From NCBI GenBank assembly GCA_963735025.1, contig CAVTJG010000011.1, forward strand, positions 200,157 to 264,156: a DNA stretch of 64,000 nt. The letters run 5' to 3'. Below the pieces are notes generated by a model. That model saw only the letters and a program-made list of their open reading frames with translations. It did not search any database and had not been told where the DNA came from. Made by a program: the position numbers and the translations under genes. Source of the stretch: JAABRB01 sp963735025 (lineage in GTDB: Bacteria; Pseudomonadota; Gammaproteobacteria; Burkholderiales; SG8-39). Positions 1-7,075 of the stretch are shown here, in pieces; the stretch's first letter is position 1, and every line of letters starts with the position of its first letter.

Positions 1-2
1 GC

Positions 3-371
3 TACGAAATCGAGCGGGAGTACGCGGTCCGCCTGCTGGGCAGGCTCGACCCGTCGCAGACCGATCGCCTTCGCGAAGGAGTCCTGCTGGACGATGGTCC
101 GGCCCGATTCGAGACGCTCGTCGACGTCGGAGGTGAGGGCGCCAACCACTGGTACCACGTGACCCTGCGGGAAGGGCGCAATCGCGAGGTCCGAAGGATG
201 TTCGAGGGAATGGGTATTCAGGTGAGCCGCCTCATCCGGGTGCGATTCGGACCGTTTCGCCTGCCGCCCAGCCTGAAGCGCGGGCAATGGCGCGAGCTCG
301 AAGGAAGCGAGATCGCGCTTGCCCTGGCCCCGCTCGAGGCCCCTGCCCAAGGGAGAATCCCGGCGGATTGA
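3..371 (+). CDS. rluB: 23S rRNA pseudouridine synthase RluB, C-terminal part (5' truncated by window edge)
   Basis: The open frame enters from the left edge, so only the last ~122 residues are present. They match the C-terminal half of the RsuA/RluB family: a YEIEREYAVRLLG segment, then NHWYHVTLREGRNREVRRMFE, a conserved stretch of the catalytic domain, then a short basic tail. The family isomerises a specific uridine in 23S rRNA (domain V). The catalytic Asp and the N-terminal S4 domain would lie outside the window. RluB rather than RsuA or RluE is inferred from position, since rluB next to rimP-nusA is common in betaproteobacteria. Confidence 0.9.
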   Translation, partial: YEIEREYAVRLLGRLDPSQTDRLREGVLLDDGPARFETLVDVGGEGANHWYHVTLREGRNREVRRMFEGMGIQVSRLIRVRFGPFRLPPSLKRGQWRELEGSEIALALAPLEAPAQGRIPAD

Positions 372-446
372 ACCGAGGTGTGTGACGCCCGCGCGGAGGT
401 GGGCCGCGCGCGCGCGCGGAAGGCGCGGCTATCCGCTTCTATCCCA

Positions 447-475
447 TTGTCTTGCTGGAACTTCCCTGTTAAAAT
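447..475 (+). promoter_or_regulatory. Predicted sigma-70 promoter for the rimP-nusA-infB operon
   Basis: TTGTCT (447-452), a 17-bp spacer and TAAAAT (470-475) match the sigma-70 consensus at 4/6 and 5/6 positions. It lies ~77 bp upstream of rimP in the only sizeable gap between rluB and the operon. This is a prediction by eye with no experimental support. Confidence 0.55.
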
Positions 476-492
476 CCGCCTCCGATGAGAGG

Positions 493-514
493 ATGGGCCG
501 AGTGCCCATTTTTT
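493..514 (+). promoter_or_regulatory. Terminator-like hairpin in the rimP leader
   Basis: ATGGGC (493-498), a 5-nt loop and GCCCAT (504-509) form a perfect 6-bp stem running into six T residues (509-514). It lies downstream of the predicted promoter and 37 bp before the rimP start, so it could act as an intrinsic terminator or attenuator. A similarly placed rimP leader hairpin is known in other proteobacteria. Attenuation here is an inference. Confidence 0.6.
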
Positions 515-551
515 GTTTGTGGCGAGTTTGTAGCGTAAGCGTGGCGCGCGC

Positions 552-1079
552 ATGAAAGGTGCTGAAGCCGTGGTTGAACGGACCGTCTCGGGTCTTGGAT
601 ACGAGCTGGTGGAAGCCCAGATGGCTCTGGGAGGACGCCTGCTGCGCGTATTCATCGACCGTCCCGCGGGCAGCTCCGCGCCGACGACGTCCGAAGGACC
701 CGTGCAGAGCGGCATCTCCGTCGAAGACTGTGAGCGCGTGAGCCGTCAGCTCGAGCGCGTCCTGCCGGTCGAAGGGATCGACTACGATCGGCTCGAGGTG
801 TCGTCGCCGGGTCTCGACCGGGTGCTGCGGACCCCGGAGCACTTCCGGCGTTTCACCGGAGAGCGCGCCGTGCTGCAACTGCGGGTGCCGGTCGGGAATC
901 GGCGGCGCTTCACAGGTGTGCTGCGCGGCGCAAGCGAGCTGCAGATCGAGCTCGAAGTGGACGGCAGCGTGGTGTCGTTCCCGTTTGCGAATCTCGAGAG
1001 AGCGCGGCTGGTGCCGAATCTCTCGACGTCCAAAGGGGAAATTGGACAAAGGGGGATAACTCCCCCTTCAACCCCCTAA
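552..1079 (+). CDS. rimP: Ribosome maturation factor RimP
   Basis: RimP (175 aa here) assists maturation of the 30S subunit. The N-terminal alpha/beta domain (to about residue 92) carries the family signature SSPGLDR at 84-90; an SH3-like domain follows to about residue 155. Two oddities are visible. A Ser/Thr/Pro-rich insertion at residues 40-53 interrupts the first domain. The last ~18 residues lie beyond the usual end of the family and are encoded by a palindromic repeat that also occurs elsewhere in the window. The gene heads the nusA-infB operon. Confidence 0.93.
   Translation: MKGAEAVVERTVSGLGYELVEAQMALGGRLLRVFIDRPAGSSAPTTSEGPVQSGISVEDCERVSRQLERVLPVEGIDYDRLEVSSPGLDRVLRTPEHFRRFTGERAVLQLRVPVGNRRRFTGVLRGASELQIELEVDGSVVSFPFANLERARLVPNLSTSKGEIGQRGITPPSTP
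1035..1076. repeat. Dispersed palindromic repeat inside the 3' end of rimP
   Basis: A GGGG...GGACAAAGGGGGATAACTCCCCC pattern contains a GGGGGA/TCCCCC stem (1051-1056/1061-1066). Related sequence is found at 47657-47680 in the opposite orientation and, more loosely, at 10285-10312. All three share a (G)ACAAAGGGGGA-like core. This copy encodes the C-terminal extension of RimP. Confidence 0.5.
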
Positions 1080-1085
1080 TTCGGA

Positions 1086-1124
1086 GGAACCTCTGATCCG
1101 TCCTGCGGACGCATCAGAGGTTCC
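1086..1124 (+). promoter_or_regulatory. Long hairpin between rimP and nusA
   Basis: GGAACCTCTGAT (1086-1097) pairs perfectly with ATCAGAGGTTCC (1113-1124). An inner CGTCC/GGACG stem (1099-1103/1107-1111) extends it. No T tract follows, so a simple terminator is unlikely. It ends 26 bp before the nusA ATG and could be a processing or mRNA-stability element. Confidence 0.5.
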
Positions 1125-1150
1125 CCAGATGTTGTGAGGAGACTGGAAGA

Positions 1151-2629
1151 ATGAGTCGCGAGTTGTTGCTGCTGGTCGACGCCCTGTCGCGGGAGAAGAA
1201 CGTTCCCAAGGACGTGGTGTTCGGCGCGCTGGAGTTGGCGCTGGGTTCGGCAACCAAGAAGCGCTTCAACGAGGAGGTCGAGGTTCGTGTCGCCGTCGAT
1301 CGGGAAACCGGCGACTACGAGGCCTTCCGCCGCTGGCAGATCGTGGCCGATGACGCAGTGGAGTTTCCCGCTCATCAAATCGCGATTTCAGATGCGCTCA
1401 AGCAGTACAACGACGTCCAGGTCGAGGATTTCATAGAAGAATCGCTCGAGCCTGTCGAGTTCGGGCGCATCGGGGCACAGGCCGCCAAGCAGGTGATCTT
1501 GCAGAAGATCAGGGATGCAGAGCGCGAGCAGATCCTGCAGGACTTCCTCGCGCGCAACGACAAGCTGGTGACCGGCACGATCAAGCGCATGGAGCGCGGC
1601 AACGCCGTGATCGAATCGGGGCGGGTCGAGGCAGTGCTGCCCCGCGACCAGATGATCCCCAAGGAAAACCTGCGCGTGGGTGATCGGTGCCGGGCCTATC
1701 TGCTCAAGATCGATCGGACGTTGCGTGGACCGCAGCTCGTGCTTTCGCGCACGGCTCCGGAGTTCATCATCGAGCTGTTCCGCCTGGAGGTGCCGGAACT
1801 CGAGGAAGGCCTGCTCGAAATCAAATCGGCGGCGCGCGATCCGGGCGTCCGCGCGAAGATCGGCGTGCACACGAACGACCGGCGCATCGATCCCATCGGC
1901 ACATGCGTCGGCATGCGCGGCTCGCGCGTGCAGGCCGTGACCCAGGAGCTTGCGGGCGAGCGGGTCGACATCGTGCTCTGGTCCGCCGATCCCGCGCAAT
2001 TCGTGATCGGCGCGCTTGCGCCCGCCGAAGTGCTCTCGATCGTCGTCGACGAGGAGAAGCACGCGATGGACGTCGTGGTCGACGAGGAGAATCTCGCGAT
2101 CGCGATTGGTCGAGCCGGGCAGAACGTGCGGCTCGCCTCCGAGCTCACCGGCTGGCACATCAACCTCATGACCGAGGAAGAAAGCCAGCGCAAGACCGAG
2201 GAGGAGTCGACCGCGATCCGGCAGTTGTTCATCGACAAGCTCGATGTCGACCAGGACGTGGCCGACACGCTTATCCAGGAAGGTTTCTCCACGCTGGAAG
2301 AGGTGGCCTACGTGCCAACGAACGAATTGCTCGAGATCGAGGGTTTCGATGAGTCGGTCGTGAACGAGCTCCGGTCGCGCGCGCGCGATTCGCTGCTGGT
2401 GCAGGCCATTCGCAGCGAGGAGAGTATCGAAGGCGTTGACCCCGATCTCCTGCAGCTCGAAGGCATGGATAGTGAGCTTGCCGCCAAGCTGGCGCAGAAG
2501 GGCGTTCGAACGCGCGACGACCTTGCCGACCTGGCGACTGACGATCTCGTGGAAATGGTCGAAATGGATGCGGATCGCGCCAAAGAGCTCATCATGAAGG
2601 CGCGCGCGCACTGGTTCGCAGAGGAATGA
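1151..2629 (+). CDS. nusA: Transcription termination/antitermination factor NusA
   Basis: NusA binds RNA polymerase and controls pausing, termination and antitermination. The 492 residues fit the proteobacterial form: an N-terminal RNAP-binding domain (1-~130), an S1 domain (~135-200), two KH domains (~230-350, with GTCVGMRGSRVQAV and AIGRAGQNVRLAS) and two C-terminal acidic helix-hairpin-helix repeats (about 360-425 and 430-492). The ATG is preceded by GAGGAGACTGGAAGA. It is the usual partner of rimP and infB in one operon. Confidence 0.97.
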   Translation: MSRELLLLVDALSREKNVPKDVVFGALELALGSATKKRFNEEVEVRVAVDRETGDYEAFRRWQIVADDAVEFPAHQIAISDALKQYNDVQVEDFIEESLEPVEFGRIGAQAAKQVILQKIRDAEREQILQDFLARNDKLVTGTIKRMERGNAVIESGRVEAVLPRDQMIPKENLRVGDRCRAYLLKIDRTLRGPQLVLSRTAPEFIIELFRLEVPELEEGLLEIKSAARDPGVRAKIGVHTNDRRIDPIGTCVGMRGSRVQAVTQELAGERVDIVLWSADPAQFVIGALAPAEVLSIVVDEEKHAMDVVVDEENLAIAIGRAGQNVRLASELTGWHINLMTEEESQRKTEEESTAIRQLFIDKLDVDQDVADTLIQEGFSTLEEVAYVPTNELLEIEGFDESVVNELRSRARDSLLVQAIRSEESIEGVDPDLLQLEGMDSELAAKLAQKGVRTRDDLADLATDDLVEMVEMDADRAKELIMKARAHWFAEE

Positions 2630-2640
2630 GGTAGCCACGC

Positions 2641-5185
2641 ATGGCCCATACGAGTGTCTCGCAGTTTGCGGGCGAGCTGAAGGTGAAGCCGCAGGTGCTG
2701 CTCGAGCAGCTGCGCGCCGCCGGCGTGAACAAGAAGGTTGCGGACGATCTGCTCAGCGAGCAGGACAAGACGAAGCTTCTCGAATACCTGCGCAAGTCGC
2801 ACGGGGCGGGAGAGTCCAAGACCAAGATCACGCTGACCCGCAAGGAAACCAGCGCGATCCGCAAGGCGGATTCGAGCGGAAAGTCCCGCACGATTCAGGT
2901 GGAAGTGCGCAAGAAGCGGGTCTTCGTTAAGCGCGACGCCGCCGAGACCGCCGCGCCACCCGTACCCGAGGTTCCCGAGGCGCCGCCCGCGCCTGCGCCG
3001 GTGATCGACCAGCGCGAGACCGAGCTGCGCGAAGCGGAAAAGCGACGCCAGGAAGAGCTGACCGCGCGCCAGGCTGCGGAACTTGCCGAGAAACAGGAAC
3101 GTGAGCGCAAGCTTGCCGAGCAGCGCGAAGCCGAGCAGCGTGCCGCCGAAGCGGCGAAAGCGGCGGCTGCCGGGGCACAGCCGGCTCCCGGTGCGGACAC
3201 GACTTTGCACAAGGCGAAGACTGCCGGTGCCGGCGCGGAGCGCAAGGCGAAGAAGCCCGTCAAGCAGGTGACCGTGTGGCGCGACGAAGGCGCCAAGCGC
3301 CGGACAATCAAGACACGGGGAGATACCGCCGGCGGCGGCGGCGGGTGGCACCAGCCGAAGGTTGCGCGGCATCGACCCGTCGCGAGCGAGCAGCAGCAAC
3401 CCGCGTTCGTTCCGCCAGCCGAACCAGTCGTCCGCCACATCCCGGTTCCCGAGACGATCACCGTCGGTGAGCTGGCCCACAAGATGTCCGTCAAGGCCGC
3501 CGAGGTCATCAAGGTCCTGATCAAGCTCGGGCAGATGGTGACCATCAACCAGGTCCTCGATCAGGAGACGGCGATGATCGTCGTCGAGGAGATGGGGCAG
3601 AAGGCCATTGCCGCGAAGATCGACCACCCGGAGGCCTATCTCGACGAGGCACCGGAACAGGCCGAGGCAGCGCTCGAGCCACGCGCGCCGGTGGTGACGG
3701 TGATGGGGCACGTCGACCACGGCAAGACGTCGCTCCTGGACTATATCCGCCGCGCCAAGGTTGCCGCGGGCGAAGCGGGAGGCATCACGCAGCATATCGG
3801 CGCGTATCACGTCGAGACCCCCCGGGGAGTCGTGACGTTCCTCGATACACCAGGCCACGAGGCTTTCACGGCGATGCGTGCGCGTGGTGCCAAGGTGACG
3901 GACATCGTGATCCTGGTCGTGGCAGCGGATGACGGGGTCATGCCGCAGACGATCGAGGCGATTCATCACGCCAAGGCGGGAAACGTTCCGATGGTCGTGG
4001 CGATCAACAAGATCGACAAGCCCGAGGCGAATGCGGACCGCGTGCGACAGGGGCTCGTCGCGCAAGGCGTGGTCCCGGAGGAGTACGGCGGCGACACCCC
4101 CTTCGTGTCGGTCTCGGCGAAGACCGGAGCCGGGTATCGACGCCCTGCTCGAGCAAGTGCTCCTGCAGGCGGAGGTCCTGGAGCTCAAGGCACCGGTCGA
4201 TGCGCCCGCGAAAGGCATCGTGGTCGAGGCGCGCCTCGACAAGGGCCGCGGGCCGGTGGCGACCGTGCTCGTGCAATCCGGCACCCTGAAGCGCGGAGAC
4301 ATCGTGCTGGGCGGCGCGGCGTTCGGACGTGTGCGTGCGATGCTCGACGAGACCGGTCGCAACGTGCAGTCCGCAGGTCCGTCGATACCCGTCGAGATCC
4401 AGGGGCTTTCCGAAGTGCCGAACGCGGGCGAGGAGCTGGCCGCACTCGGCGACGAGCGCAAGGCACGCGAGATCGCGCTCTTCCGCCAGGGCAAATTCCG
4501 GGACGTGAAGTTGGCCAAGAAGCAGGCCGCCAAGCTGGAGAATGTCTTCGAGAACATGGGCGAGGGTGAGGTCAAGATGCTCCCGCTGCTCATCAAGGCG
4601 GACGTGCAGGGCTCGCAGGAAGCGCTGTCGCACGCGTTGACCCGTCTCTCCACCGACGAGGTCAAGGTGAGTGTCGTCCACGCCGCGGTGGGGGGCATCA
4701 CCGAATCCGACGTGAACCTCGCGCTCGCCTCCAACGCAGTAATCATCGGCTTCAACACGCGGGCAGACGCGGCGGCCCGCAAGCTTGCGGAAAGCAATGG
4801 CGTCGACGTTCGCTATTACAACATCATCTACGAGGCAGTCGACGAGGTAAAAGCGGCGCTCTCGGGAATGCTTGCCCCCGAGAAGCGGGAGAACGTCCTC
4901 GGACTCGTCGAGATCCGCCAGGTATTCCGAATCTCGAAAGTAGGGACCGTTGCGGGCTGCTATGTCCTCGAAGGGCTCGTCCGGCGCAATGCGCGCGTCC
5001 GGCTGCTGCGCGATAACGTCGTGATCCATGATGGTGAGCTCGACTCGCTGAAGCGCTTCAAGGACGACGTTCGCGAGGTGAAGGCCGGCTTCGAATGCGG
5101 CCTCTCGCTCAAGGGCAATGACGACATCGAGGTCGGCGACCAGCTCGAGGTCTATGAAGTCCAGGAGGTCGCCCGCACACTTTGA
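2641..5185 (+). CDS. infB: Translation initiation factor IF-2 (frameshifted in this sequence)
   Basis: IF-2 is the GTPase that delivers fMet-tRNA to the 30S subunit. An N-terminal IF2_N segment, a charged Ala/Glu/Arg linker (~100-200) and a second IF2_N segment lead to the G domain, with GHVDHGKT (~356), DTPGHEAF (~401) and NKID (~455). The frame breaks just after VSAKTGAG (G5 region) at 4131-4134, within GCCGGGTATCGAC. Removing one G restores TGAGIDALLEQVLL, and the +1 frame runs through domains II-IV to the TGA at 5183-5185. Because infB is essential, a sequencing indel is more likely than a real mutation. Confidence 0.93.
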
Positions 5186-5215
5186 CACGGGTGTCGACCT
5201 TCCGATGGAACGAGA

Positions 5216-5584
5216 GTGAGAACCAGCCCCCGCGCCAAGCGGGTCGCCGACCAGATCCAGCGTGAGCTTGCCGAGATCCTGCGCGAGGAGTTGAAGGACC
5301 CGCGGGTGCGACTGGTGACGGTGACCGGCGTCGACGTGTCGGCGGATCTGGCACATGCGAAAGTCTTTTTCACGTCGCTGGTGGGCGAAGGCGAGCGTCA
5401 GGAGATCGCGGAGGGTCTTGGACGTGCTGCCGGGTTTCTGCGCACCGCGCTCGGTCGGCGCATGCGCATCCACAACATTCCCGAGCTGCACTTCGTCCAC
5501 GATGCGTCGGTCGAGGAGGGCGTGCGCCTGTCGCGCCTCATCGACGCGGCGGTTGCGGAAAGCGGCGGATCCGACGCGGATTAG
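5216..5584 (+). CDS. rbfA: 30S ribosome-binding factor RbfA
   Basis: RbfA (122 aa) is a KH-like cold-shock protein that helps process the 5' end of 16S rRNA. Family features are the N-terminal RVADQIQRELAEILREELKDPR, the DLAHAKVFFTSL strand and the C-terminal IPELHFVHDASVEEG motif. The start used is GTG at 5216, which gives the normal N-terminus. The gene lies 30 bp after infB and 27 bp before truB, consistent with one operon. Confidence 0.94.
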   Translation: MRTSPRAKRVADQIQRELAEILREELKDPRVRLVTVTGVDVSADLAHAKVFFTSLVGEGERQEIAEGLGRAAGFLRTALGRRMRIHNIPELHFVHDASVEEGVRLSRLIDAAVAESGGSDAD

Positions 5585-5611
5585 CCCCGCGCCCCGAGGC
5601 GCGCTGATGCC

Positions 5612-6551
5612 ATGAAGCCCCGCAAGGCCTGGCGCGTGGTGAACGGCGTGCTGCTCCTGGACAAGCCTCCCGGCGTGTCTTCCAACCGCGCGCTCCAGTC
5701 CGTGCGCCGGATCTTTGGCGCCGCAAAGGCGGGCCACACCGGGACACTCGATCCGTGCGCAACGGGACTGCTCGTCGTGCTGTTCGGCGAGGCAACCAAG
5801 TTTGCCGGCGCGCTGCTCGGAGCGGACAAGATCTACGATGCCACGGTACGCCTGGGTGTGACGACGAGCACGGGAGACGCGGAAGGCGAAGTTCTTGTCA
5901 ACCTGCGACCCTGACGTGTCGCGCGAAGCAGTTGATCGGGTAGTGGCGTCGTTCGTCGGCGAAATCGACCAGGTCCCACCGCGGCACTCGGCGCTCAAGA
6001 AAGACGGCAAGCCCTACTATGTGTATGCCCGGGCTGGGCAGGAAATCGAACGCCAGCCTCGCAAGATAGCCGTGTATCGACTCGACGTTCGATCGTTCGG
6101 CGGGCGGACCGTCGAGCTCGAGGCACACGTCGGGACGGGAACCTACGTGCGTACCCTCGCCGAGGACATCGGCGCGAAGCTGGGTTGCGGCGGGCATCTC
6201 GCAGCGCTGCGGCGGACGCAAGTCGGGTCGTTCCGTCTTGCCGATGCGCTGACGCTGGCCGATCTCGAAGCCATGGCGCCTGACGCCTTGATCGGATCGC
6301 TGCGGGCCACGGACGAGCTCCTCGACGGGCTGCCGCAGATCGGGCTCTCGCACGAGGCGTCCCTCCGATTCACGCAGGGTCAGGCGGTCGAACATTCGGC
6401 GGGTGATATCCAGGGGCATGTGCGCGTCTATGGACGCGACAGGGTGTTTCTGGGCCGCGGGCGGGTGATGGACGGCCGGTTGCATCCCGACCGGTTGGTC
6501 GTGGGAGTCGCAGGTCGCAAGGAGTCCGATCCGCCTTGTGGAACCCCTTGA
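5612..6551 (+). CDS. truB: tRNA pseudouridine-55 synthase TruB (frameshifted in this sequence)
   Basis: TruB makes pseudouridine 55 in the T loop of tRNAs. The first part has GVLLLDKPPGVSSN and the catalytic AGHTGTLDPCATGLL (Asp ~52). The frame is lost between about 5891 and 5905, where the reading shifts by +1. The second frame continues with DVSREAVDRVV, PRHSALKKDGKPYYVYAR, TGTYVRTLAEDIG and a C-terminal PUA-like region. Dropping one base (for example the G in CTTGTC) joins both halves. The original frame reaches TGA at 5912. This is the second such lesion in a core gene in this operon. Confidence 0.9.
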
Positions 6552-6565
6552 ACACAGTGTAAAAT
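6536..6565 (+). promoter_or_regulatory. Predicted promoter for rpsO
   Basis: TTGTGG (6536-6541), an 18-bp spacer and TAAAAT (6560-6565) overlap the end of truB. The transcript would have a leader of ~100 nt before rpsO. In other bacteria S15 regulates its own leader. The promoter call rests on consensus similarity alone. Confidence 0.4.
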
Positions 6566-6579
6566 CTGCGGTTTTCGAA

Positions 6580-6616
6580 CTTTGATCCCGCTTTGATCGT
6601 TAAACCCGCTTTGATC
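6580..6616 (+). repeat. Three CTTTGATC direct repeats in the rpsO leader
   Basis: CTTTGATC occurs at 6580-6587 (last base varies with context), 6591-6598 and 6609-6616. The last two are preceded by CCG. They sit in the 5' leader of rpsO, where S15 autoregulation acts in other species. A regulatory role is untested. Confidence 0.4.
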
Positions 6617-6673
6617 CTGAATGCGCGGGAAGACCGCTGCGAAACCGGAAAATTTACGGAAGAGAGCCAGTTA

Positions 6674-6943
6674 ATGTCCATCACCACCGCCGAGACGGCG
6701 AAGATCATCGACGCGCATCAGCGCAAGCCGGGTGACACCGGCTCACCGTCAGTACAGATCGCACTGCTCACCGCCCGGATCAACGGGCTGGCCGATCATT
6801 TCAAGGCAAACGTCAAGGATCACCATTCGCGACGCGGGCTGCTCAGGATGGTGAGTCAGCGCCGCAGGATGCTGGATTACCTGAAGCGCACCGATCTGGA
6901 CAACTATCGCAAGCTGATCGGGCAGCTTGGACTGCGCAAGTGA
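6674..6943 (+). CDS. rpsO: 30S ribosomal protein S15
   Basis: S15 (89 aa, the standard length) binds 16S rRNA in the central domain and starts platform assembly. Visible signatures are DTGSPSVQIALLTARI, DHHSRRGLLRMVSQRRRMLDYLK and the final YRKLIGQLGLRK. The ATG at 6674 gives the canonical N-terminus; an upstream in-frame start at 6593 would add 27 unsupported residues. It sits between truB and pnp, the usual order, and is followed by an intrinsic terminator. Confidence 0.97.
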   Translation: MSITTAETAKIIDAHQRKPGDTGSPSVQIALLTARINGLADHFKANVKDHHSRRGLLRMVSQRRRMLDYLKRTDLDNYRKLIGQLGLRK

Positions 6944-6956
6944 GTTCCCGGAACGT

Positions 6957-6989
6957 CCACACGGCCCTGCCGGTGGGCGTTTTTCTTTT
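6957..6989 (+). terminator. Intrinsic terminator after rpsO
   Basis: CCAC-A-CGGC, loop CCT, GCCG-GTGG, then GCG and TTTTTCTTTT. It begins 14 bp after the rpsO stop and separates rpsO from pnp. Confidence 0.75.
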
Positions 6990-7075
6990 CACTGTCTACC
7001 CGCCCCGCTTCCTCCGCTAGGGTCGTGACACCGGCATCGGCCGGCCGTCGCCGTGGCGGTCATTGAGCAAAGGAG

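Noticed and set aside
4131..4134. Programmed ribosomal frameshift in infB
   Set aside because: There is no slippery heptamer with downstream structure that I can see, the family is not known to use one, and similar lesions occur in truB and dxr.
2308..4797. 829-codon open frame antisense to infB
   Set aside because: It mirrors the GC-rich infB codons on the other strand and shows no recognisable domain.
4004..6010. 668-codon open frame on the minus strand across infB, rbfA and truB
   Set aside because: It runs through three well-identified genes on the other strand and has no protein family features.
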